Below, in pieces: positions 43,421 through 53,432 of a DNA stretch of 64,000 nucleotides (position 1 is the first letter of the stretch; each line of letters opens with the position of its first letter). The notes beneath the pieces are model-generated. The model had not been told where the DNA came from. It was given only the letters and a program-made list of their open reading frames with translations, and did no database searches. A program made the translations under genes and the position numbers. The stretch comes from Dichetophora obliterata (taxonomy: Eukaryota; Arthropoda; Insecta; Diptera; Sciomyzidae), in contig OY986435.1 of assembly GCA_963920525.1 (NCBI GenBank), positions 180,023,766 through 180,087,765 of the forward strand. The letters run 5' to 3'.

Positions 43421-45010
43421 CAGTGTTGCGCAAAATAATCGCAACACAATCAGTACGCTGCTACAAAATCGTGTATCTTTTTAAATATTAGGTACACACA
43501 AAAATGATTATAGGAACCAAAGAATATATTAAAAACAAATCATATTCAAATTTGGTTTTGTTTTCTTTATTAAATTTAAAATTAATGTGATTTCATTCAA
43601 TTTGTCTGAGAGCAAAACAAAAGCAACATAATTAATATTTGGTGTAAGATTCATTATTTTTGATAACCACTGCACATCTGAGCGACATCGACTAAATTAA
43701 ATTAGATGCTATTAAATTAGATATGTTGGTATTAGGTATATGTTCCCAATTAACTTTTAGGGCTTCATACAGTGCAGTCTTATTGGAAAACCTTTGACCA
43801 GAAACTTTTACCTTCAAAATACCAACAAGATTTTCAATGGGATTCAAGTCATTGTGTTTGTGCCGGCCAATCAAGGACTTGAATCCCATTGCCTCTAATG
43901 TAATCTTTGATGAGCTCTGAAGTGTGCTTCGGGTCGTTGTCGGGCTTCATAATTCCATCGATTTTTTGAAATGGTTCAACTTCATTATAGGAAAAACAAG
44001 TGCAGACCATAGTACCACCGCCTCTGTGCTAAAAATTTATTTTGCAGTTTCGGGCTTCAAGTCGTGTACCTTGGTGGCGCCGTACCGTGCACATCCCATC
44101 TGAATTAATGAAGTTGAACTTTGATTCATTGCTATAAAACGGTTTTCGATTTTTGAACGGTCCAATTTAGGTGCTCTTTTGCAAGACTGAGTCTAAAAAA
44201 CAATAACTTGCAACTTGTTGTCACAATTTCAGACAGAATTGTTTAAATTGTAACAGCTCACCTTGTTTTTTATGCTTAGCTGTAAGCAAAAGTTTCTCTG
44301 CCGGTCTGTAACGTCTTTTATCGTTCTCAACGGCTCGTCATCAAACAGTGCTGTGGTGGATATCTAAATCAAGTATCCGAACAACCTCTTTGGCTGTGGC
44401 AAATGCATTTCGTTTGAACACACACAAATGTTCCTGTCATCACGCAGCGATGTCTTCCGCGGCCGCCCTCTTTAATGTACCGTTGTTACGTCTTTTGTGA
44501 TGGTATATTTCTTTATTAATCTGCAAACTATTGACTGATTAATGTCAAACTGTTACACGTTAGATATTTGTGATTTTCCGTTTTTATATTCGGAAATAAT
44601 TTGCAATTTAAAAGCTTCACAGTATTTAAAACGTGCCATTATAAATGGAACAGTCAATTTCACAACTAGCGCAAAAACAAAACTAAACTTAAATGTTTAT
44701 GACTTACAAACAACACGTGCTTTACAATAACGGAACTTTTACCAATAATTCTTGGAACTTCTGTTCTCTTTTTATATTTTTCAAGTTTTGTTGCTTTTGT
44801 TATGCTCTCAGACAAATTGAATGTAGCCACATTTTTTTGAAATTTAATTAAAAAAAACAAAACCAAATTTGAATTTGATTTGTTTTATATATGATGTATG
44901 AATATATGCTTTGTTTCCTTTAATCATTTTTGTGTGTCCCCAATATTAAAAAAGATACACGATTTTGTTGCAGCGCACTTATTTTGTTGCTATTGTTTTG
45001 CGCAACACTG
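43421..45010 (-). mobile_element. Full-length decayed Tc1-type element with ~230 bp inverted repeats
   Basis: Both ends start CAGTGTTGCGCAAAA (left CAGTGTTGCGCAAAATAATC, right CAGTGTTGCGCAAAACAATA), and the inverted similarity runs about 230 bp through CAAAATCGTGTATCTTTTT, ACACACAAAAATGATTA and TTCAATTTGTCTGAGAGCA. TA flanks at 43419-43420 and 45011-45012. The 1590 bp length and a single internal transposase are typical of Tc1-like elements with long inverted repeats. Confidence 0.95.
43692..44639 (-). pseudogene. Tc1-type transposase, decayed
   Basis: Starting from the ATG at 44639: MARFKYCEAFKLQIISEYKN and FDINQSIVCRLIKKY (N-terminal helix-turn-helix), KRGRPRK-like GRPRKTSLRDD, then after several breaks FDDEPLRTIKDVTD, SKIENRFIAMNQSSTS, GCARYGATKVHDLK, and finally LNPIENLVGILKVKVSGQRF, with NKTALYEALKVNWEHIPNT to a stop at 43692. 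The last block contains the final catalytic E (PIEN) but the preceding SPD is replaced (KHND). The DES of the first catalytic position reads as NQS. Many frameshifts. The longest open piece is 43889-43692. Confidence 0.88.
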
Positions 45011-45012
45011 TA

Positions 45013-45325
45013 TATCAGCAACCAATATACTTGTGTTTAAAAAATATGTGCTTGAGTTTAGAAAATGTGGATTTTCTTGATTTTTCACTTGCATTACTTC
45101 AAACTAAATTTTAGTATTTATTTCTAGTAAATTACGCAGTCGCTTTGGCAGCACTCTACAAGTGTTTCTTTGTTTCTTGTCTCTAAACTGCGTTTTATCG
45201 TATAATCTTACAAATAGCCACCACAGAGGGATAGGTGTTTAGCTGAAAATAAAAAACCTAGATCGAAAAATTGTGTTATGTGGATATCAAGTAAATGTGG
45301 ACAAGCAGCATAGATGGGCACTTTG
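45013..45325. other. Stretch without recognised gene
   Basis: About 300 bases of ordinary AT-rich sequence between the Tc1 element and the tandem array. Confidence 0.4.
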
Positions 45326-45329
45326 CAGT

Positions 45330-46195
45330 ACCAGTAAAATTGCAGTAAAAATAAATTTTTACTGATAATGAAACTCAATTTGCATTACCAGTAAAATTTT
45401 ACTGATTACTGAAAAAAATTGCAGTAAAAATAAATTTTTACTGATTACTGTGAAAAAATTGCAGTACAAATAAATTTTTACTGATAATGAAATTCAATTT
45501 GCATTACCAGTAAATTTTTACTGATTACTGGAAAAAATTGCAGTAAAAATAAATTTTTACTGATAATGAAATTTAATTTGCATTACCAGTAAATTTTTAC
45601 TGATTACTGAAAAAAATTGCAGTAAAAATAAATTTTTACTGATTACTGAAAAAATTGCAGTAAAAATTTATTTTTGCAATTTTGTTCAGTAATCAGTAAA
45701 AATTAATTTTTACTGCATTACTAAAAAAAATTGCAGTAAAAATAAATTTTTACTGATTACTGAAAATATTGCAGTAAAAATTTATTTTTGCAATTTTATT
45801 CAGTAAGCAGTAAAAATTTATTTTTACTGCAATTTTTTTCAGTAATCAGTAAAAATTTATTTTTACTGCAATTTTTTTCAGTAATCAGTAAAAATTTATT
45901 TTTACTGCAATTTTTTTCAGTAATCAGTAAAAATTTATTTTTACTGCATTTTTTTCAGTAATCAGTAAAAATTTATTTTTACTGCAAATTTTTTCAGTAA
46001 TCAGTAAAAATTTACTGGTAATGCAAATTAAATTTCATTATCAGTAAAAATTTATTTTTTCTGCAATTTTTTCCAGTAATCAGTAAAAATTTACTGGTAA
46101 TGCAAATTGAATTTCATTATCAGTAAAAATTTATTTGTACTGCAATTTTTTCCCAGTAATCAGTAAAAATTTATTTTTACTGCAATTTTCTCCTT
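45330..46195. repeat. Tandem array of GCAGTAAAAATAAATTTTTACTG units, inverted halves
   Basis: The first half (to about 45660) repeats GCAGTAAAAATAAATTTTTA followed by CTGATTACTGAAAAAAATT; the second half (from about 45840) repeats the reverse complement, TTTTTTCAGTAATCAGTAAA followed by AATTTATTTTTACTGCAA; the middle mixes both. Units are about 37-45 bases and each is itself partly palindromic (AAAAATAAATTTTTA). Some units carry a longer variant with GATAATGAAATTCAATTTGCATTACCAG. The whole could form a very large hairpin. No protein. Confidence 0.95.
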
Positions 46196-46199
46196 AGCA

Positions 46200-46812
46200 G
46201 CGGAAATAAGGCCAGATTTGCGAAATGTATGATCTTGAATTTCAATAAAATAACAGAGCAGAATCAAGATAAAATATACTCAAGTTTTAAGAAAATTTTT
46301 CTCGAACTAGGCAGGCTTTTCAAGCTTCACAAACAAGAAAAATTGTTTTCATTGAGAATAATTTGTATGATTGAGAACCGGTGCCTTTTTTGCTGGCTTC
46401 AAACAGACAATGCTTGATTTTTTTCTCCGTAACAAAACCAAAACCTGCAATTTTGACTTCTGTCATTTTTCCAAAGTTATGTACTGGAACCTCCTTAATC
46501 GTTCGTTTTTTTTTCAATTTATACCAAAAATAAATTCCTCGACACAAAAAATAACCATGCAAATTTTTAACGAAATCTTTTGGTCAAAAACAAAGTCACT
46601 GTTGCTTACTTTGTGCTTTTTCCACCAGGTTTTGTGCATTTTGAAAATTTGGGCGCAAGAAAAATGAGGTTTGGTGCCTAGTGCATCTATTGGTGTTTTT
46701 TTTTTTAATTTCGGAGACACCACATGTACCTGACTTTGTGCCTTAATATTTATTGACAATTGATCTCAAGATATGATTTAATGGTACAAGTATGTATATT
46801 AAAACATCAGCA
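46200..46812. other. Stretch with overlapping ORFs, no recognised gene
   Basis: Four ORFs of 62-98 codons overlap on both strands (46229-46759). None resembles a known protein and no strand is clearly favoured. No bounded repeat. Confidence 0.4.
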
Positions 46813-47052
46813 GCCCAATTCTGAATGATTTATCCCGGGGAATCGGGAAAAGGGAGTTTTCATTTTTAACCCTTTGTGGCGCAAGGACGTAAAAACATTT
46901 TGTTTTATAAATATCAGGTGACAAATATGATACTATTGACGGAAATAATAATTAAAATTTTTTTTTTAAATTCAGTATTTATTTTTATTAAAAAACTTTG
47001 TGTTGCAGAAATGCAACATTGCATTCAAAGCAGTGAAAAATTAAACTTATTT

Positions 47053-49385
47053 TTAAGAGGTATGAACATTTTTAAAACAGTTATTTTGCTTATTATAACA
47101 CAAACTAATACCACATTTTTCGCAGCTTGTTTGTGTATAACCCTTGCAGTCCGGAAACTTGCATCGCATCCTTTTGTCTATCCAAACCGGCCAGTGCCCG
47201 TATTGGTCCAACCTGACATCTTTTGGAGGAGCATGTTGTGCCGGACCCTTCCTCTTTTTGTCTTGAATTTGGCTTTCAATATCACTCTTGCGTTTTAACC
47301 TGTTAACAGTTTTATATTTGCATAACGTCTCTGCTACATCAATTCTGAATTCAGCAGAGCTAAGGATTTTACTTGAACATCCTTTTTCAGCTTTTATTCG
47401 TCGATATAAGAGCCATGCGTTACACATAGCCATATCTAACAGGTGGTAAAAAATACGTATATACCAACGCTTGCTTCTTAGTTTTATTTTGTAGTGGCCC
47501 ATAACCGAGTCTAAAAGATCTACACCACCCATATGTCGATTGTATTCCGAAACAACAAAAGGGCGCTCAATAAAAACGAATTTCTTTCCCGACTTGTCCC
47601 ATCTTTTAACTGTAGTTGTTGGGGTTTTTCCTGCAAAATTTGATGCTAAGGTGACGATTTTATTATCTCTCCAAGCAACCAGAGCTACATCAACCCCATT
47701 GTAATTTCCGACCTGTTCTATAGATGTACCGCGTTGTTCTTTTTTAAAAGCTTTTTCGTCTGGCAGCTTACAAATGGGAATACGGGGTTTTCTTATAGTT
47801 CCTAAAGCTAAAATGCCACGACTTGACAAATATTCAATAAGAGGGATTGAGGTGTAGTAATTGTCGAAAAAAATGCGGTGGTTCCGATTGGTAGGCACTT
47901 CACGAGCAAGGCGGACTACAACATTAGATGATGCCCCTAAGTCCGGCTCATTAGTTGCGCACCTGTTTTCTTGGCCACTATAAACTTCAAATTTATAACC
48001 GTACCCAGATACACCACATATAACAAACAGCTTGAATCCCCATTTATGAGGTTTGTCAGGTAGATACTGTTTTAGCATGCTTCGGGCTTTTGTTGAACAC
48101 ATTTGTTCATCAACAGATAAATGGGCTTCAAATGGAACTTTTTTGAAGTTGTGGTTGAGTGCCTCTAACATAGGCCGAATTTTATATAATCGATCAGAAG
48201 CAACATGATCGTATGGTAGCATTTTACTATTATCGTTAAAATGAATTAACTGTCTAATTAATTCGAATCGTTTCGACGGCATAGTCTCTCGTATCGGCTC
48301 AAAGCTTATGTGTTCTGACCAATACATTTTTACTTTTGGCATATGAACAATTGACATAAAATATACTATACCAATAAACTGACGTATTTCCTGACCAGTT
48401 ACATCTATTGGTTTATTGGCATCTTTCTGTACAGAATAAAGATTAGTCTGGTCAGCAAGTAGATTGATGATATCGTCAGTAATAAGATATGAAAATATCT
48501 CAAATGGAGTGTCTAAACAAAGTATCTCTGGAGGAAGCTTTTCTGAACCATGAAACCGAAGTTGCTCATCATTTAACTGTAAACTTTTCGATTTCCGTGT
48601 GATACTAGTCTTAGGCCTTTTCCACATGGAGAAATTGAAAACTAATGCAACTGCAACAAAAGTTGCTAACCAATGTATTTATACCGAAACCTTCACATGA
48701 AACAACTTGTACTCAACAAGTTTTTAACGCATTCGCAACCAGTTTCATGCAACACGGCGTGCTGCAATTTGAATCGGCGATTTGTTACGTTTCCGATTTG
48801 TGTTGTGTGCTATGAAAATAATTAATCAATTAATAAATATGAAATAAGTGCAGGAAGTGAAGAAATATCCTTTTTTATCCTCAATTAATTTTTTATATCT
48901 ATTTAACAAAGCTTCCATTAAATAAGGGTTTGTTTTGTTGTGAATTTTTCAATGTTGCGTTGCGACGTGACTTGCTCATCTGAAAGCGTAGGTTGCAGTT
49001 CAGTTTAAAATTGAAGTGTTTTGAAACTTTTTAAGCTGTTGCGTTGCAGTTGCATTAGTTTTCAATTTCTCCATGCGGAAAAGGCCTTAGTCTTACGATC
49101 AGACAACTTTGAAGCTGCTGCAGAACTTGTGCTTGGAGAATCGGAGCTTAGATCTGGTTCTATTGCAGGACTAATGACCATAGCAGCGGCGGATGTGGTT
49201 GCTATATTGCTGGTAGACTGCAAATAATTTTCCAATTCTTCATCGGAACTTTCATGCTCGTTCGGCTCGAACTTATATGCCGGATCGATGACATCGTCGT
49301 CATCAGAAAAGTCAAGGCCATCTTCGCTGTCTTCCCATTCGTCAAGTATATGTTCTAGGTCTTCAGTGGTCAATTTACGACTCAT
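47053..49385 (-). CDS. piggyBac transposase, open except for a MITE insertion
   Basis: A cut-and-paste transposase acting in the nucleus at TTAA sites. Exon-less N-terminal part 49385-49087: ATG, then TEDLEHILDEWEDSEDG and a Ser/Asp/Glu-rich acidic region. After the MITE the frame continues 48610-47053. Counting one TTA copy only, the parts sum to 1857 bases, 618 codons plus stop, with no frameshift. The present downstream ORF of 524 codons starts at an ATG (48627) lying inside the MITE (MWKRP from MITE sequence, then KTSITRK). In its numbering the catalytic aspartates are D173 (LSVDEQM), D255 (FFDNYYTS) and D370 (GGVDLLDSV), followed by KRWYIRIFYHLLDMAMCNAW. The C-terminal zinc-binding domain has CKFPDCKGYTQTSCEKCG near residues 485-505. 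An upstream in-frame ATG at 49475 exists, but its extension runs through the subterminal repeat, so I prefer 49385. Now split, so full-length protein is unlikely unless the MITE is spliced out. Confidence 0.95.
48614..49086. mobile_element. 473-bp MITE inside the piggyBac transposase gene
   Basis: TTA flanks at 48611-48613 and 49087-49089. The inverted ends are about 45 bp: GGCCTTTTCCACATGGAGAA (left) and GGCCTTTTCCGCATGGAGAA (right, minus strand), continuing through AAAACTAATGCAACTGCAAC. A 3-bp TTA duplication suggests PIF/Harbinger mobilisation. No transposase of its own. The arms are nearly identical, so this insertion is young relative to most elements here. Confidence 0.93.
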
Positions 49386-50122
49386 TTTGATCTTAAAATA
49401 AAAACACTTTACTTTAAAAAAAATGGGGGAAAAATCTATCGCACAACGCAGTGTTGCATAAATGCAACAAAGCAAAATCAGTCCACAAATACAAAACGAA
49501 CTGATTGTGCAATAAAACTTTTACTGATTATTGAATTATAGATTATTACCTTTATTACACAGAAATTTCACAAACGTTATACATGTATATTACCACTTAA
49601 AATGTTTTTGTAAACAAAATCAAGAATCGCGAAACTGGTTTGCACACGTGCGTCTCTAAAAATAAATAACAATTCAAGTGTTGCCAGATAGTAAGATTAT
49701 TTGATATTAAATCGTTTGGGAGCTTTGTTGCTAACCTACAACACCGCGTAAAATCGTTCAATTAGCATTTACTGCATTTCTATATCCCCTTGAATGGTAT
49801 GTTGCAGAAATACAACATGGCGTCACAAAGGGTTAAGATAAAGTTCAAAGACATTTTGGAAATTTTTAATACCAATTTGTTAATAAACCGTCAATATTCA
49901 TGAGTGCTAAAAAAAATTGATATCTTTATTTGCCATCTTAATGATATCTCTATCTGTTGACAAAAACTTGTGGCAATCGGGCAAGTACTTTAGGAGTTAT
50001 CGATGTACATACATTACAAAAAAAAACAACCAACTTGAGAACCTCCCCCTTTTTGAAGTTGGTTAAAAATGAAAACTCCCTTCTCCAATTCCCCGGGGAA
50101 AATCATTCAGAATTGGGCTGAT

Positions 50123-51835
50123 GTAATTTTTTGTGTTAGATTCGTTAAATTAAATTAATTTAAGTATTTTAAATTTGTTTAAAGCTGTGAAGTAAATTTT
50201 GTTTTAATAAAATAACTGGCTGTTTAGAACATAATTTAATTTTTAAATTTATTTTAGAGTTTTATATTTTAAAAAACCTAATATATCTGGTGTATTTTTG
50301 AGGGAAAAGCTAATTTTTTCGCATTTTTGGTGGATTTTAGAATTCAAAAGTTGGCAACATGTACAAAGTTAGAGCATATCAAAAGTAAAAGAAACATTTT
50401 AACCATTCACACTTAAGTTTTTTTTAACATAAAAATAACACAAGTTGACGTAGTTGTTGTGTTCACAGGTCTATAGTGAAATTTTATGAAAAATACTTTA
50501 ATATACTTTTTTAGCCTCCTAGCAACCTTTTATAGCAATTTTTTATCCCTTCAAGAAAAAGGTTTAGAAAAGTAGCTTTAGTACTTGAGGTCGTGAGGGT
50601 AAAAATATTTTACAAAAAAATATTTATCATAAAACTTCATCAAATCGACCCACCCTAGTTTACGTTTTATTTAATAGGAAATTGAAGATGATGCACTAGC
50701 GCAGGCATGCAGAAGCAGACGACCAGTAGTAGTAGGCAACAATCAGGAACATGGCAGCTGAATGCAATGTCTGAGAATGTTTAGTGGTTTGAATTGGATT
50801 TTGACTGGATGAATTTCAAGATCCAATGAAATTATTTTAATGGCAGTACGCAATGCACAACAACATTGTTGTGGTCCAAGCATAGCCAAAAATGCTGTTG
50901 CCATCATCAAGCTGCCCTCGCAGTAGAAAAATAAAAACAAAGTTGCAAACCTTGAATAAACGCAGCTTTGAGTTGCTGTCCTTGTCGTTGTTGCTTTTGT
51001 TGTGGCTCAGAAATTGAGGCGCTACCATGACTTCTAATTTAGCTGCCATATTTCATGCTGATTTCGATCACAGCACATGTAAGCTTATCTTTGCTTTGAT
51101 CTAAACGCAATAAAAAGGCTGCAAGTCGGCAGCCGATGAGCTAGATATAACTTTTAACCAAGTCAGTTTTACGATATGACAACATTTAGCCAGATTTGGT
51201 AAGACTTGACTTAAAGCCAGACCTTATGCAAAGCTCTCTGGACTGCTGTTGGTGCAGCGAAAGTCTTCACTTTCTATCGCAATATTCATGTAGTTGTATC
51301 TGGTTCCCTGCTCTCTCTTTGGATTGCAGGCATGCGATGTCGATCATCCTTAAACTGAAACCCAGTCGCTCCAAGCTATGCCGCGCCTCACAAAAATATC
51401 ATAAATACAGATGTCATCGTTGATCATAAAGCCTTATGTTCAGTTCGAACCAAAAACGGAACCTCTAAGGATGCATTTCTTGGCGTTCTACTCGTATTAG
51501 TAGTTATGATGGTTATGTCAAGAATAATGCAAATAATGTGAACGGAAAAGAGCTTTGTTATGAGAATTTGGTTGTTAGTTATCTTTAAAATCTTCATTGG
51601 GTGAGTTTTCTTCTTAAGGGCTAACACCACTGTAAAATTCATTAAAATTAGTCATGTCTTTTAGAATTTTTGTAAGCAAGGACACACAATTTATGTGTAA
51701 TATGCATACGGAGTTTTATTAAGCATATATGAGGCGCTCAAAAGCAAAGTGGTCCAACCCACATACTTAAGTAATCGAGAAAAATGTGTTTGAAAATATT
51801 AATGAATTTTTCCAACAGGCCAAAATGCTTTAGAA
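50123..51835. other. Stretch without recognised gene; one TIR-family end
   Basis: At about 50643-50655 the sequence AAATCGACCCACCC followed by TA is the inverted form of the GGGCGGGTCGATTT end seen at 31508. From 50660 to 51430 the sequence is less AT-rich. A minus-strand ORF at 50837-51049 (MAAKLEVMVAPQFLSHNKSN) could be an exon but has no other support. No gene is called. Confidence 0.4.
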
Positions 51836-51839
51836 TAAT

Positions 51840-53280
51840 ACTAGCTGAAACCCGGCGCGTTGCTGCCACTCTCCCTATTCAAACTCCCATAAAATGTTAT
51901 CAGTTAAACAGCATGTCTAAATTGAGGTCAAATACTGAATTTGAAAGACTGTGCGACCTATATCCACAAAGCTTTTCGATATAACAACTTTGGGTTGTAT
52001 AGGAAGTGCCACTCTCTCTTCATCACCGCTAATAGAATGTAATCAATTAAACTGGATGCCTACATGGAGGTCGAATACCGAATTCCAAAACTGTGCAACA
52101 TATAACTCTAAAACTATTCGATAGCACAAATTTTGATTGTATGGGAGGTGCCATTCTCCTTTTCCCTACGCCCATAAAATTTTAGCAATGAAACTGCATG
52201 AGTACATTGAGGTCGAATACTGAATTTTGAGGCTGAGTTACCTATAACTCCTAATCTATTCGATATCGCAAATTTGGGTTAAATTGGAGGTGTCACGCCC
52301 CTCTTACCAATGAACATACATTGAATCAATGAAACTGAATGTTTATATTGAGGTCGAATACTGAATTTCGGCGTTGTACGACTTATAACTCTAAAACTAT
52401 TTGATAGCGCAAAGTTGGGTTGTATGGGAAGTGCCACTCCCCTTTGCCCTACGACGACAAAATGTAAGTATTGAAAATGCATGTATAAATTTTATCTCGA
52501 ATACCGAATTCTTACGCTGTCAACCTATAACTTCAAAGCAATACGATATCGCAAATTTGGGTTGTAAGGGAGATTTCACGCCTCCCTGTCCAACGCCCAT
52601 AAAATAAAACCATTGAAACTGCATGTGTAAATTGAGGTCAAAAACTGAATTCCAAAGCTGAATTCCTATAACTTCAAAGCTATTCGATATCACAAATTTG
52701 GGTTGTATGGGAGGTGCCCCTCCCCCTTGTCCACTCCCATAAAATTTCATCACAGAAACGGTACGTCTTAATTGTGGTCGAATACCGAATTTCTAAGCTG
52801 TGCTACCCATAACTCTAAAGCTATTCGATAACAACAATTTCTTATTTATATGTGGGAGGTAAAAGGGGGTGTGGCATTGCCCCTTAAACCATCTCGTACT
52901 CAAAGCAAAGCGTACTTACAAAATTTGAGCTCAATCGGACCAATGGTTTCGAAGTATTTTGATATTTTCTTAAAAGTAGGCGTAGATGAAGTGTGACCAC
53001 GCCCATTTTTTTCAAAGTTAATTATAGTTATCATACGAACTTATTTACCAAATTTTCATTTAATACGACCAAAACCGTCTTAAATACAGCATTTTTATTG
53101 ATTTGTGGGCGACAAAAGGGGGTGTGGCACAAAACGTGCAAAGATACACACATGCAATTTCTTATGTGCACCCTCCACACAGACCCCAATCACCCCTGAA
53201 AATTTCATTGAAATCGGGCAAGCCGTCTAGGAGGAGTATGCGAACAGGAAGTTTTGCCACTTAATTTTATATATATAGAT
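51840..53280 (+). repeat. Tandem-repeat-bearing element, copy 2, left part
   Basis: Starts CTAGCTGAAACCCGGCGCGT at about 51841, like copy 1 at 13907. About seven diverged units of about 140-150 bp follow (CCCATAAAATGTTATCAGT, GAGGTCGAATACTGAAT, AAAGCTATTCGATATCGCAA, GGGTTGTATGGGAGGTGCC), then a part like 2.6-3.6 kb (AAACCATCTCGTACTCAAA, AAAACCGTCTTAAATA) ending in TTTTATATATATAGATATC. Thus copies at 2.6, 13.9 and 51.8 kb are parts of one composite family. Confidence 0.78.
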
Positions 53281-53432
53281 ATCAAAACAGTGGGCGCAAA
53301 AGTGGGCGTGGTCAATTTTTCTTTCAGTAAACACTTAAATTGGATTACTACGAACATTTGAAAAAAAAATTGTCCAAATCGGTACAGCCGTTTTCCGATT
53401 TTAGATAAATCAAAAAAAGTGGGCGCAAAAGT
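53281..53432 (+). repeat. Short-unit tail of copy 2, left of the LINE
   Basis: Contains GTGGGCGTGGTCAATTTTTC, TTGGATTACTACGAACATTT and CCAAATCGGTACAGCCGTTT, the same short units as 14880-15130 and 55374-55620. It ends at the insertion point of the LINE with AAAAGT. Confidence 0.75.

Larger units (their letters stand above)
46870..49832 (-). mobile_element. piggyBac-type transposon, 2963 bp, carrying a MITE
   Basis: TTAA at 46866-46869 and 49833-49836. The 13-base ends are CCCTTTGTGGCGC (left) and CCCTTTGTGACGC (right, minus strand). Subterminal palindromes of the form GTTGCAGAAATGCAAC occur at about 47003-47018 (left) and, with variants, at about 49452 and 49802 (right). Subtracting the 473-bp MITE and its TTA leaves 2487 bp, a usual piggyBac length. 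The single transposase gene is on the minus strand and shows no stop or frameshift apart from the MITE. Confidence 0.96.
46815..50122. mobile_element. Older TIR element that received a piggyBac
   Basis: The left end CAGCCCAATTCTGAATGATT (about 46811) is repeated in inverted form at about 50101-50120, and the similarity continues for about 60 bp over CCCGGGGAAT and AAGGGAGTTTTCATTTTTAA. The piggyBac inserted in the TTAA at the inner end of the left arm. Without it the element would be about 0.34 kb. No clear target-site duplication, no ORF. Confidence 0.82.

Noticed and set aside
45330..46195. CRISPR array
   Set aside because: Units are contiguous and palindromic with no unique spacers, and the context is eukaryotic.
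46229..46759. Four overlapping ORFs on both strands
   Set aside because: No similarity known to me and no strand preference.
46876..47298. 140-codon plus-strand ORF
   Set aside because: It covers the subterminal repeat and the antisense of the piggyBac C-terminus; it looks hydrophobic only because of AT-rich codons.
49021..49227. 68-codon plus-strand ORF
   Set aside because: Antisense to the MITE end and the acidic N-terminus of the transposase.
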